Assembly (NCBI GenBank): GCA_934667845.1
Contig: CAKUMQ010000017.1
Coordinates: 1 to 47,118, forward strand
Reading direction: 5' to 3'
Source of the DNA: an uncultured Eubacteriales bacterium
GTDB taxonomy: Bacteria > Bacillota > Clostridia > Oscillospirales > Acutalibacteraceae
Length of the DNA: 47,118 nt
Under the pieces are notes generated by a model. It was given only the letters and a program-made list of their open reading frames with translations, was not told where the DNA came from and searched no databases. This document shows positions 25,765 to 33,664 of this stretch, piece after piece. How positions within the stretch are numbered: position 1 is the stretch's first letter; each line of letters begins with the position of its first letter. Made by a program: the position numbers and the translations under genes.

Positions 25765-26391
25765 TTAATCGCGGGTCACCGCATCGATCCAGCAGCGGGC
25801 GATGATGCCGTGTCCCTCGACGGACGGATGTATGCCGTCCGCCGCAAAGCGCGACGATTCGGCCTGCACACCGGCGGCATACATGATGCCGTCCAGCGGC
25901 ACATAGACGTCGGCAAATTCCGCCGCCAGCTCCCGTACAACATGCACTTTCTCCGCGAAGTCGCCGAGCCATGCCTTTTTGTGATCCGTTCCGTAGGTGA
26001 GCAAAAACGGCTCCATCATGACGATCTTGGCGCCGGTGTCTTTGGTGCGGCACAAAATATCCCGGTAAGCCGCCTCAAACGCCTCCGGAGAGGTGGGATC
26101 GTTGCAGTCAAAGCGGCGCCAGGTGTCGTTGACGCCGATCAGGACGGACACGATATCCGGCTGAAAACGCAGGCAATCCTCCTGCCAGCGCGCCTGCAGG
26201 TCCCGCACGCGGTTCCCGCCGATGCCGCGGTTGATGACCCGCAGCCCCCATGAGGGGTAGCGGGCGTTCAGCTCGCCGGCGATCAGCAGCGGATAGCCGG
26301 TGCCGAGTCCCATGTCCTCGCCGCGGCCGCAGCCGTAATCTGTCACACTGTCTCCGATAAACAGGAGGGTACTGTTCGGTTTAAGCAACAT
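25765..26391 (-). CDS. SGNH/GDSL-family hydrolase
   Basis: 208-residue esterase-type hydrolase without a signal peptide. The four SGNH blocks are present: GDSVTD (catalytic Ser15), NRGIGGNRV (Gly), IGVND (Asn near residue 87) and DGIHPSVEGH (catalytic Asp and His near 185-188). Relatives act as carbohydrate acetylesterases, so it may deacetylate imported sugars in the cytoplasm. It is the first gene of the 13-gene operon and is divergent from the AraC gene at 26501. The next gene begins 41 bases downstream. The start is ATG 26391 behind GGAAAGGATCCTACAGAT. Confidence 0.88.
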   Translation of the reverse strand: MLLKPNSTLLFIGDSVTDYGCGRGEDMGLGTGYPLLIAGELNARYPSWGLRVINRGIGGNRVRDLQARWQEDCLRFQPDIVSVLIGVNDTWRRFDCNDPTSPEAFEAAYRDILCRTKDTGAKIVMMEPFLLTYGTDHKKAWLGDFAEKVHVVRELAAEFADVYVPLDGIMYAAGVQAESSRFAADGIHPSVEGHGIIARCWIDAVTRD

Positions 26392-26426
26392 ATCTGTAGG
26401 ATCCTTTCCGATTGATTTGTTTTGTA

Positions 26427-26455
26427 TTGACTTTGCTTTTTTCGTGGACTATAAT
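26427..26455 (+). promoter_or_regulatory. Strong sigma-A promoter of the AraC gene
   Basis: TTGACT (26427-26432), 17-base spacer, perfect TATAAT (26450-26455). Transcription would start near 26462, giving a leader of about 40 bases before ATG 26501. The operator-like 16-mer at 26471-26486 lies inside this leader, so it could also mediate autoregulation. Confidence 0.8.
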
Positions 26456-26470
26456 AAGCTTGACTTTACG

Positions 26471-26486
26471 CTTGTTCTTATTTGAC
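26471..26486. promoter_or_regulatory. Candidate AraC operator, copy 1
   Basis: Exact 16-base match to 31721-31736 (CTTGTTCTTATTTGAC). It lies between the AraC start and the divergent SGNH-led operon, about 80 bases before the SGNH start. Operator status is inferred from the shared position in front of both glycan operons. Confidence 0.5.
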
Positions 26487-26500
26487 CGGAGGTGCTGGGC

Positions 26501-27394
26501 ATGAAAAAGCTGACGTCAGAGAAATATCTCCTCAAGGAGAGGGGATTTTTGTATGTGTTCTGGCCGATGGTCGAGGAGGTCGAGCTGCACACGCACGAAT
26601 ACTATGAGTTTTTCTTTATCAAGAACGGCAGTGCCATGCATACGGTCAACGGCAGCCTGCAGATCCTGCCCCCGAACTCGATCTCGCTGATCCGTCCGAG
26701 CGACTGCCATCGTTATAAAAAGCTGGGAACGGAGCCGTTTTCCCTGTATAACGCCATGATCACGAAGGAAATTATCCATGCGCTGGCTGCCCATCTGGGC
26801 GACAGTGTCACCCGGGAGCTGCTGGATACGCCGCTTCCGCCGGTCGTCCAGCTTTCACAGGAGGAAATGGGAAGCCTGATCCGCAACATCAATTATCTGA
26901 TGACGCTTCCCCCCGACCGGGAGGAGGCGAAAACAGTCAACAACGTGATCCTGTCCTTTGTCCTGTATAAGCTGCTGCTTGCCGATTCCACCACGCGGTA
27001 TTCCCAGCTGCCGAAATGGCTGAATCAGCTCACCAGGGAGATGCAGGAAAAGGAAAATTTTGTCGAGGGACTCCCGGCTATGCTGCGCCTGTCCGATAAA
27101 TCGCACGAATTTATCTGCCGCAGCTTTCAGAAATACCTGCACTGCTCTCCGAGCGAATATATCAACCAGCTTCGGATAAAGCATTCGGAATTCCTGTTGC
27201 TGAACACCGGCGATTCCGTCATGGATGTGGCGATGTCCTGCGGATTCAACAGCATCAGTCACTTTAACCATGTGTTCAGAAAAATGATGTGCTGCTCCCC
27301 GACGAAATACCGGGAAGATCATAAAATTGTGGTAGGGGACACCTATACCGATCCCCGCGTGATGCCCGAAAGATCGACCGATCTGCTGCGGTGA
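26501..27394 (+). CDS. AraC-family regulator with cupin sensor domain
   Basis: 297-residue regulator. An N-terminal cupin (about 20-110: ELHTHEYYEFFFIKNGSAMH, PNSISLIRPSDCHRY) binds the inducer, and a C-terminal double helix-turn-helix (about 195-285: LRLSDKSHEFICRSFQKYL, DVAMSCGFNSISHFNHVFRK, CSPTKYRED) binds DNA. The start is ATG 26501 behind GGAGGTGCTGGGC; the GTG at 26492 is inside that ribosome site. It is divergent from the 13-gene operon and convergent with the GxGYxYP/esterase operon, whose stop is 9 bases away. It is the natural candidate to control both, probably through the repeated 16-base sequence. Confidence 0.9.
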   Translation: MKKLTSEKYLLKERGFLYVFWPMVEEVELHTHEYYEFFFIKNGSAMHTVNGSLQILPPNSISLIRPSDCHRYKKLGTEPFSLYNAMITKEIIHALAAHLGDSVTRELLDTPLPPVVQLSQEEMGSLIRNINYLMTLPPDREEAKTVNNVILSFVLYKLLLADSTTRYSQLPKWLNQLTREMQEKENFVEGLPAMLRLSDKSHEFICRSFQKYLHCSPSEYINQLRIKHSEFLLLNTGDSVMDVAMSCGFNSISHFNHVFRKMMCCSPTKYREDHKIVVGDTYTDPRVMPERSTDLLR

Positions 27395-27403
27395 GCGTCG
27401 GCG

Positions 27404-29284
27404 TTATGTGCGCTTTTTCCTGCGCAGGATCAGAAAAACACCGGCGCCGATCACGGCAAGACCGCCGAGACCGCCGAGGATCCAGGGCAGCACGCTGCCT
27501 GCCTTTTCCTCCTGCGGGCGGGACTCGGTATTGATGTTGGCGGCAGCGGCGGTGGTGGCGTCTCCTCCGTCGGAGCGGTCAGCCGGGGGATCCGCTGCGG
27601 AATCGGCGGCAAAGGACGATTCCGCGCTGTCGGCGGTCGTTCCGGCGGCAGATGCCGCGCCGTCAGATGTCCCGGCGGCAGAGCCGGAGGTGCGGGCTGT
27701 CGTCCGGCTGCCGCCGGTGGTATTTTTGCCGCCTGCGGTCGTGTTTGCCCCCTGCTTCACGCCGATGCGGAAGGGCAGCGCGGGAAAGCCGTCCCGGTTG
27801 CCGAGATTGGCGGTGTTGTTCATGGCGGCAAAGGCGTATTGTACGCCGGTATATACAGCATCGGTATCCGTTTCGATCACGACGGTGTTTTTCGAGGCGA
27901 TCCGCGCGGAGACCGACTGCGCATTGCCGTTTGCTTTTACGAGCTTGAAGCCCGACAGCTCCGCGCCGTCGATTGCGGTCAGCCCTTTTCCCACGCAGTC
28001 AAAGGTCACGGTTACCGTGCGGCCGGAGGCGGTCGCGGAAACGGGGACGGGGCCGCTGTAGGTATCCGACAGACCGTACACCATACCGGCGGCGGTCAGA
28101 GCGCAGCGCTCGCCGACCGGCTGCTTTGTGGCGGGGTGTATGGGGTGGTTGTCCGGTTTGGAATACAGGGATACGTCATAGATCGGGACGGAAATGGCTT
28201 TGCCGGAGATCTTGTTGACCGCTTTGACTGCCTCGTTCATCAGCTCGTTGGTCAACGGCAGGCTGCCCTTGTCATAGTAGGCATACGGCGCCAGCTGGAT
28301 CGAGATGAAGGGCAGCAGGTGCTCCCCGTCGCCGAATACGCGGCTGAAATCCTTGACCAGAAGCGGAATGCCCGGGGTCAGCGGGGTGGGATCCGGCACC
28401 TGGTCCTCGCCCTGATACCACAAAATACCGGCGGCGCGCAGCCCGGTCAGCGGGGCGACGCGGGAGTTGAACAGACCGCCGCGGTATTTGGCATAGGTGA
28501 AACGGCCGTCGACGACCGCCCATTCCTCTTTGCTTTGGTACATCCCGTTATCCGAGAGCCACTTTTTCATCTCGGGGCTGCCGTCCATGGTCTCCCGGCT
28601 GATCCACGTCCAGATGGGCGTGCCGCCTACGGAGGAGTCGATCAGTCCGATCGGCACCTGCAGCTCGCGGTACAGCGTTTCCGCAAAATAGTATGCGACG
28701 GCGGAATACTGCTCCACGATCGTCCAGTCGGATGCGCTGTGCCATGTGCCGGACGGCTCTCTGAGCGGGTCATACAGGGTCGAGTAGTTGCTCTGCACAT
28801 ACAGCCGGATATTGGCGTTGCGCTTTTTGCGCTTCCAGGCATCGCCCTCTGCGGATTCTTTCACGGTGAGCTTCATGTTGGACTGTCCGCCGGTCGCCCA
28901 CACCTCGCCGATCAGAATGTCGGTCAGCGTTTTGGTGACACGGCCGTTCGTCGCCGTCAGCGTGTACCCGTCGAAAGAAGCCGTCTGCGCCGGAAGCGTC
29001 ACGCTCCATGTGCCGTCGGCGGCAATTTTCCCGGTGGCGTCAAGCGCGGCGCCGCCGGCTTTTTTCAGGGTGACCGTCACGGTGTCACCGGCGCTGCCGA
29101 AGCCGAACACGCGGATGTCCTGCTTTTGCTGCAGGACCATGCCGCTGCCGAAAGCGGAGGACAAGCGAAAGGCTTCTGCCGCTTTGGCGGCGGGAATTGT
29201 TCCGACCGATCCGGTCATGGCGATCACCCATCCCAACAAAAATGCACCGATCCGCCAAAGGCGGGATCTTTTTCGGGTCTTCAT
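27404..29284 (-). CDS. Sialate O-acetylesterase-like protein, membrane-anchored
   Basis: 626-residue exported esterase of the SIAE (DUF303/SASA) family, which removes O-acetyl groups from sialic acids or other acetylated sugars. It has a signal peptide (1 to about 36, ending AAKAAEA). A beta-sandwich at about 40-120 includes FGSGMVLQQKQDIRVFG. The SGNH-like core has GGQSNM (catalytic Ser135), GGTPIWTW and GILWYQGE (Gln-Gly-Glu block), with HPIHPATK near residue 380 as candidate catalytic Asp/His region. A second sandwich follows, then a long Thr/Ser/Ala/Gly linker (about 505-590, includes GGKNTTGG). One membrane helix (VLPWILGGLGGLAVIGAGVFLI) and an RRKKRT tail anchor it. It lies 18 bases after the GxGYxYP gene in one operon. 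Confidence 0.85.
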   Translation of the reverse strand: MKTRKRSRLWRIGAFLLGWVIAMTGSVGTIPAAKAAEAFRLSSAFGSGMVLQQKQDIRVFGFGSAGDTVTVTLKKAGGAALDATGKIAADGTWSVTLPAQTASFDGYTLTATNGRVTKTLTDILIGEVWATGGQSNMKLTVKESAEGDAWKRKKRNANIRLYVQSNYSTLYDPLREPSGTWHSASDWTIVEQYSAVAYYFAETLYRELQVPIGLIDSSVGGTPIWTWISRETMDGSPEMKKWLSDNGMYQSKEEWAVVDGRFTYAKYRGGLFNSRVAPLTGLRAAGILWYQGEDQVPDPTPLTPGIPLLVKDFSRVFGDGEHLLPFISIQLAPYAYYDKGSLPLTNELMNEAVKAVNKISGKAISVPIYDVSLYSKPDNHPIHPATKQPVGERCALTAAGMVYGLSDTYSGPVPVSATASGRTVTVTFDCVGKGLTAIDGAELSGFKLVKANGNAQSVSARIASKNTVVIETDTDAVYTGVQYAFAAMNNTANLGNRDGFPALPFRIGVKQGANTTAGGKNTTGGSRTTARTSGSAAGTSDGAASAAGTTADSAESSFAADSAADPPADRSDGGDATTAAAANINTESRPQEEKAGSVLPWILGGLGGLAVIGAGVFLILRRKKRT

Positions 29285-29302
29285 GGTATTGTTTCTCCCT
29301 TC

Positions 29303-31594
29303 TTACCGGGTAAGACTTTTTCCGTACAGGTCGAAGAACGTGTACGGGTCGACCGCTTCGATGTTCAGGTAGGCATAGTCTCTTTTCAGGATCTCATAGG
29401 TCTCCGCACAGACGCTGGGGGTCGCGTACATCATCCGGTACAGCCCGAAGCCCGGCTTTGTCGTGGGACGGCTCAGGCTTTCGGCGATCACCCATGCCGC
29501 ATACGGCGCGTCGCACGCCTGATTGTAGGCGGCGGGCACATAAATGCAGGGGGTGCCGCCGGAGGATCTTGTCGATTCCACACGCAGGTTGAAACCGGCG
29601 CCGCGGGGAGAAATTTTCGTATAGGCATCGAGCAGGGATTGCTTGATCCTGGCGTTTTTGAAATAGGCGGCGTCCTCTGCCGTGCCCACGGTCGCGATAT
29701 CCTTGTTGTAATCCGCGTAATCAATAAAATAGGCGCAGATGTCCAGATCAAAGCGGGACAGGAGCGCTTTCGACCGGCTGACCCAATCGGCAAGACTGCC
29801 GTTTAGCCCCTTGGGACGGTCGGACTGCAGCAGGGAGGAGACGTTCAGATAGCCGATGCCGTTGTTGGCGGCAACGAAATAATCGTTTTCGGTCTTGGTC
29901 TCATACATATAGTCGAGCATATGGGGGATGCGGTCATAGTGACCGGCGGATATGCCCCAGGCGATCGGGAGCTTGCCGCGGTTCTTATCGTTCCAGTAGG
30001 CGGTGACCAGACCGCTGCCCGTTGTCGAGGAGCCGTCCCAGTCCGCCATGTAAAAGCAGATGTAGTTTTTGTTCTGCAGCGTCGTTTTCGTGCTTTTGCT
30101 GTTTTGGGTATAGCTCTTGTCGAGCGGCACATGCTGCAAAAGCGAGCAGTTGGCAATGCCCTTGAGCTGATCCGGATCCTGCTGGATGTAATAGGTGGAC
30201 AGCAGCCGGACGGTCTGCCATTCACACTGGACGGAATTGTACTTTTGACCGGAGGCGTTTAAGGATTGCGAGCTGTATTTGAACGCCCAGGGCGGGAAGC
30301 TGTAGCTGGTGGACAGCGCGCCGTCGGCACGCTTGTTCTGCGCCCTCAGGATCTCGCAAAGCGTGCGGTAATCAGTCCCCGCCTTTTGCGTTTTGTCGTC
30401 GTTGGGGATCTGATCCTCCCAGGGGGAGAGGTCATAGAAGAAGCAGCGGTTGGCAATGAAATAATCGCGGTTGATCACGGCGGTGTTTTCAATGTCGTAA
30501 TATGCCATCTTGCGTTTATCCAGAGAAAAGGCGTCCATCAGACCGCACAGCTTGGTCTTGTGGGTCTTTCCCGTCTTGAGATACAGCTCCAGCGCCCACA
30601 GATAGGCGTCGCATTTTTTGCTGCCGGTGGAGGTGCGGCCGGTCTCGGGAACCGTACCGCTTCCGGTGAACAGACCGTAGAGGTTCCTTTTGACCGTGAA
30701 CAGCTTCTGCCGGCGCACGAACCAATCGTATACGCCCGGCTCCGTGTCGTAGCGCATGGGCAGCAGATCCTCCACGCCCGCCACGGTGCAGGCAGCGTTC
30801 ATCGTCGCCGGCGTGCGCTGATCCCAGACCACTGCGCCCTTGAGCTTATCCCTGAACAGCTCGGCGATCTTTCCGATGCTTTTCACGGTCACCTGCTTTT
30901 TGCCGTACAGGTACCGCCCCTTTTCGGACAGCGTTTTCAGCCACCAGACGTCCGGCTTTCCGCTTTCCGGCAGCGCCTCGTTGTAATTGTCCTTATAGGA
31001 ATAGCTGGGGAAATTGACGATGTTGGTGATAAAGGTCACATACAGATGGGCGCCGTCGCGGTTGACGATGCCCTGAATGGCTGCCAGAAGGAGCACGGTG
31101 TCATACAGCACCTTGTCTGCCACGCCCGCCGCCTGCGCCGTATCAATGATAGATCTCAGATCCAGTACATACAAAGCGTTTTTGTCATAGGTAATGCCCT
31201 TATCCGCAGAGGCGACGGCAAAGAGCTTTTCGATATCTGCCGAAAGCGGCTGCAGCTTCACGGATTCCCGGATGGGATCCCGGCTGGAGGGACCGGCGGC
31301 GGGGGCAGCTGTTGTTCCCCGCGCGGTCGTGGCTGCCGTTTGCGTGGAACCGGCAGTCGCAGAGCCGGACGTCGCCGCAGATGCCGCGGTTTCGGCAGGA
31401 GCGGAGCTGTCGGCAGACGACAGGGGATCCGTGACCGGGCTTTGGCTGCCCGGGTCGGCGCTTTCGGCGGGAGCGGGCGGCGTGCATGCCGCGAGCAGGG
31501 TGCCGAGCAGGCAGGCAATACAGAACAAAGCTGCCGCTTTTGTTCGTCTGCTTCGCCGCCCGGATCTAAAGTAAGCGAATAGGCTTTTTTTCAT
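29303..31594 (-). CDS. GxGYxYP-family lipoprotein (copy 2)
   Basis: 763-residue lipoprotein paralogous to 7460-9685. The N-terminus is rich in Arg/Lys, then a hydrophobic helix and lipobox LLAAC with Cys37. A Ser/Ala/Pro/Thr linker reaches to about residue 105, followed by SSRDPIRESV and a domain with AAIQGIVNRDGAHLY. The eponymous motif reads GIGYLNV (residues 579-585), lacking the Tyr-Pro. Cys, the linker and both domains line up with copy 1 along the whole length. The chosen start is ATG 31594 (GAAAGGAAACGGGATATCT upstream); a GTG at 31615 is possible. It is the first gene of an operon with the acetylesterase-like gene. Function is unproven; glycoside hydrolase-like activity is suggested for the family. 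Confidence 0.8.
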   Translation of the reverse strand: MKKSLFAYFRSGRRSRRTKAAALFCIACLLGTLLAACTPPAPAESADPGSQSPVTDPLSSADSSAPAETAASAATSGSATAGSTQTAATTARGTTAAPAAGPSSRDPIRESVKLQPLSADIEKLFAVASADKGITYDKNALYVLDLRSIIDTAQAAGVADKVLYDTVLLLAAIQGIVNRDGAHLYVTFITNIVNFPSYSYKDNYNEALPESGKPDVWWLKTLSEKGRYLYGKKQVTVKSIGKIAELFRDKLKGAVVWDQRTPATMNAACTVAGVEDLLPMRYDTEPGVYDWFVRRQKLFTVKRNLYGLFTGSGTVPETGRTSTGSKKCDAYLWALELYLKTGKTHKTKLCGLMDAFSLDKRKMAYYDIENTAVINRDYFIANRCFFYDLSPWEDQIPNDDKTQKAGTDYRTLCEILRAQNKRADGALSTSYSFPPWAFKYSSQSLNASGQKYNSVQCEWQTVRLLSTYYIQQDPDQLKGIANCSLLQHVPLDKSYTQNSKSTKTTLQNKNYICFYMADWDGSSTTGSGLVTAYWNDKNRGKLPIAWGISAGHYDRIPHMLDYMYETKTENDYFVAANNGIGYLNVSSLLQSDRPKGLNGSLADWVSRSKALLSRFDLDICAYFIDYADYNKDIATVGTAEDAAYFKNARIKQSLLDAYTKISPRGAGFNLRVESTRSSGGTPCIYVPAAYNQACDAPYAAWVIAESLSRPTTKPGFGLYRMMYATPSVCAETYEILKRDYAYLNIEAVDPYTFFDLYGKSLTR

Positions 31595-31654
31595 AGATAT
31601 CCCGTTTCCTTTCACCGTGGTATTGAATTTTCTCTCTTTTTGTGCCGTTTATCG

Positions 31655-31688
31655 TGCAAGTTGTCACATTTGAATTGTACTGCATTTC
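31655..31688 (-). promoter_or_regulatory. Weak promoter upstream of GxGYxYP copy 2
   Basis: On the minus strand AAGACA, about 17 bases, then TACAAT precede the ATG at 31594 by roughly 80 bases. The poor -35 is as expected for an activator-dependent promoter. The candidate operator lies 41 bases upstream of the -10. Confidence 0.4.
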
Positions 31689-31720
31689 CGCCGCCTTGTC
31701 TTGTCGTGTATGGGCAATAT

Positions 31721-31736
31721 CTTGTTCTTATTTGAC
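31721..31736. promoter_or_regulatory. Candidate AraC operator, copy 2
   Basis: Exact 16-base copy of 26471-26486, upstream of the GxGYxYP/esterase operon in the same orientation relative to the regulated minus-strand gene. The rest of 31595-31769 shows AT-rich sequence with no gene. Confidence 0.5.
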
Positions 31737-31769
31737 ATGGAATATTTTTTAAATTCTGCGGAAAACAGC

Positions 31770-31814
31770 AAAACGCACCGCGGCGAAACAGACAGCTCCG
31801 CCGCGGTGCGTTTT
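31770..31814 (-). terminator. Terminator after gpsA (probably bidirectional)
   Basis: 16-bp stem (31770-31785 with 31799-31814), 13-base loop, with A residues on one side and T residues on the other, so it can work in both directions. It lies 65 bases downstream of the gpsA stop. A small hairpin (ACCCGC-AAA-GCGGGT, 31832-31846) precedes it. Confidence 0.85.
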
Positions 31815-31878
31815 TTGTAAAATAAAATACTACCCGCAAAGCGGGTGGCATTTATTGACGAAAACAGATCTTCGATCC

Positions 31879-32889
31879 TTACAGCTGTGTCAGCCACGGC
31901 TGGTCCCACTCGTGCTTTTTGCCGCGGGAGAGCAGAGTCTCCAGCGCCTTGCGGGGCGGGACATTTTCATAGCAGATGCGGTAGCACTGCTCGGTGATCG
32001 GCATATCGACGCCGTGCTCCTGTGCAAGCGACCACGCCGTTGCGGTGGCGAGATAGCCCTCGACCGTGCCGATCTGGCGGATCGCCTCCTGCGGCGCGAC
32101 GCCCTCGCCGATCAGGATACCGGCGCGGCGGTTGCGGGAGTGCATGCTGCCGCAGGTCACCATAAGATCGCCCATGCCGGACAGGCCGGCAAACGTCTCC
32201 TGCCGCGCGCCCATTGCCACGCCGAGCCGCGCGATCTCGGACAGACCGCGGGTCATGAGGGCGGCTTTGGTGTTGTCGCCCATCTGCAGACCGTCGCAGA
32301 TGCCGGCGGCAAGCGCGATCACGTTTTTGAGCGCGCCGCCTAATTCCACGCCGATGACGTCGGTGGAGGTGTAGATGCGGAACGCGGGGCACATCAGCAG
32401 ATCCTGAACCTCTTCGGCGGCGTGTACGTCGGCACAGGCGCTGACGACCGAGGTGGGGACGCCGCGGCCGACCTCCTCGGCATGGGAGGGACCGGACAGC
32501 GCGACGATGCGTGCCGTCGGCAGTGTCTCCGCCAGTATTTCGGTGAAGCGGCGGCGGGTGTGGCTTTCAATGCCCTTTCCGGCGTTGGCGATCAGCGCGC
32601 CGTCTCTCAGCACGCCGCGCAGCTTTTCCGCCGTCTGCACGATGGCGAAGGAGGGGACGACGAGCAGCGTCAGTGCGGCATCCGCCGTGCAGCCGATATC
32701 GGTGGTCAGGGTGATGGAGGGCGGCACCGGCACGCCGGGCAGCAGCTTTTTATGCTCGCCGTCGCGGCGGATGGCGTCAAGCTCCTCCTGAAACGGCGAC
32801 CAAAGGCTGACGGTGTGTCCCTCGCGGTTGGCGAGGACCGCAAGAGCGGTCCCCCAGCCGCCCGAGCCGAGAACGGCGATGTTCGCCAT
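31879..32889 (-). CDS. gpsA: Glycerol-3-phosphate dehydrogenase [NAD(P)+]
   Basis: 336-residue cytoplasmic enzyme reducing dihydroxyacetone phosphate to sn-glycerol 3-phosphate, the backbone of phospholipids. The Rossmann motif GSGGWGTA lies at residues 8-15, the NAGKGIE and SGPSHAEEV blocks near 105 and 135, and the catalytic Lys in GGALKNV near 185. SGMGDLMVTC and SRNRRAG are also canonical. The start is ATG 32889 behind GGAGGAATAAGC, which overlaps the end of plsY; the gap to plsY is two bases. Coupling with plsY joins synthesis and first acylation of glycerol 3-phosphate. Confidence 0.97.
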   Translation of the reverse strand: MANIAVLGSGGWGTALAVLANREGHTVSLWSPFQEELDAIRRDGEHKKLLPGVPVPPSITLTTDIGCTADAALTLLVVPSFAIVQTAEKLRGVLRDGALIANAGKGIESHTRRRFTEILAETLPTARIVALSGPSHAEEVGRGVPTSVVSACADVHAAEEVQDLLMCPAFRIYTSTDVIGVELGGALKNVIALAAGICDGLQMGDNTKAALMTRGLSEIARLGVAMGARQETFAGLSGMGDLMVTCGSMHSRNRRAGILIGEGVAPQEAIRQIGTVEGYLATATAWSLAQEHGVDMPITEQCYRICYENVPPRKALETLLSRGKKHEWDQPWLTQL

Positions 32890-32891
32890 GC

Positions 32892-33644
32892 TTATTCCTC
32901 CTTCTGACGGTGTTTAAACGACAGCTTGCGCTCGTTTCCGTGCGCAATGCGGACAAGATTCGGCCAGTGCTTGACAATGACGAGCAGCGTGACAACCGCG
33001 CTCATAACGGTGCAAAAAACGGCGGTGCTTTGGCTTTGATGATCCACGAAAACGCGGAACACCCAGGTCAGAACCGGCACAAAGCAGACGCCGACGACCG
33101 AGCCGAGCGAGACCATGCGCCATATGGCGACCACGATCAGGAAAATGCCGAGGCAGATCAGCGCAACCCGCCAGTCGAGCACCAGAAACATGCCGAGGAT
33201 CGTGAGCACGCCCTTGCCGCCGCGGAAGCCGAAATAGAGCGGATAGAGGTGACCGAGGATGACGAACAGTCCCGCCGTATAGGACGCGACCAGCGGCAGC
33301 GCGGTCGGCTCGATCGCTACGGCAGGCGGGGCAAAATGCCAGACGCACAGCTCGGTGAGCCAGCGGGCAAGCAGCACCGCGCCGGTGCTTTTGATCAGGT
33401 CGCCCGCCGTGGTCAGCACGGCGGGCCAAACGCCCTGCGAGCGCAGCACGTTTGTCGCGCCCGCGTTGCCGCTGCCGTAGTTGCGGATGTCGTCATGGGC
33501 GAAGTGGCGGGTGACGAGGATGGCAAAATTGACACTGCCGAGCAGATAGGCGAGCAGAGCCGTGAGCGGCAGTACAAACCAGCACGATTGCCACAGCTCC
33601 GCCGGGATCGGCGCGGACGGACTGCCGCACAGCAGATCATACAT
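32892..33644 (-). CDS. plsY: Glycerol-3-phosphate acyltransferase PlsY
   Basis: 250-residue integral membrane enzyme that moves the acyl group from acyl phosphate to glycerol 3-phosphate. Signature blocks are LLGSVNFAILV near residue 30, YGSGNAGATNVLRSQG near 55 and FGFRGGKGVLTILG near 135, with five hydrophobic segments. The start is ATG 33644 behind AAAGGGAGTATCCTTCT. A much longer open frame upstream overlaps der in another frame and is not coding. The C-terminus ends in a basic cytoplasmic tail (RIAHGNERKLSFKHRQKEE). It is 20 bases after der and 2 before gpsA. Confidence 0.95.
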   Translation of the reverse strand: MYDLLCGSPSAPIPAELWQSCWFVLPLTALLAYLLGSVNFAILVTRHFAHDDIRNYGSGNAGATNVLRSQGVWPAVLTTAGDLIKSTGAVLLARWLTELCVWHFAPPAVAIEPTALPLVASYTAGLFVILGHLYPLYFGFRGGKGVLTILGMFLVLDWRVALICLGIFLIVVAIWRMVSLGSVVGVCFVPVLTWVFRVFVDHQSQSTAVFCTVMSAVVTLLVIVKHWPNLVRIAHGNERKLSFKHRQKEE

Positions 33645-33664
33645 AGAAGGATACTCCCTTTCTG

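Noticed and set aside
27395..27440. Terminator between the convergent AraC and esterase genes
   Set aside because: Only a 5-bp TGCGC/GCGCA stem inside the esterase coding end; too weak and no T run in the proper place.
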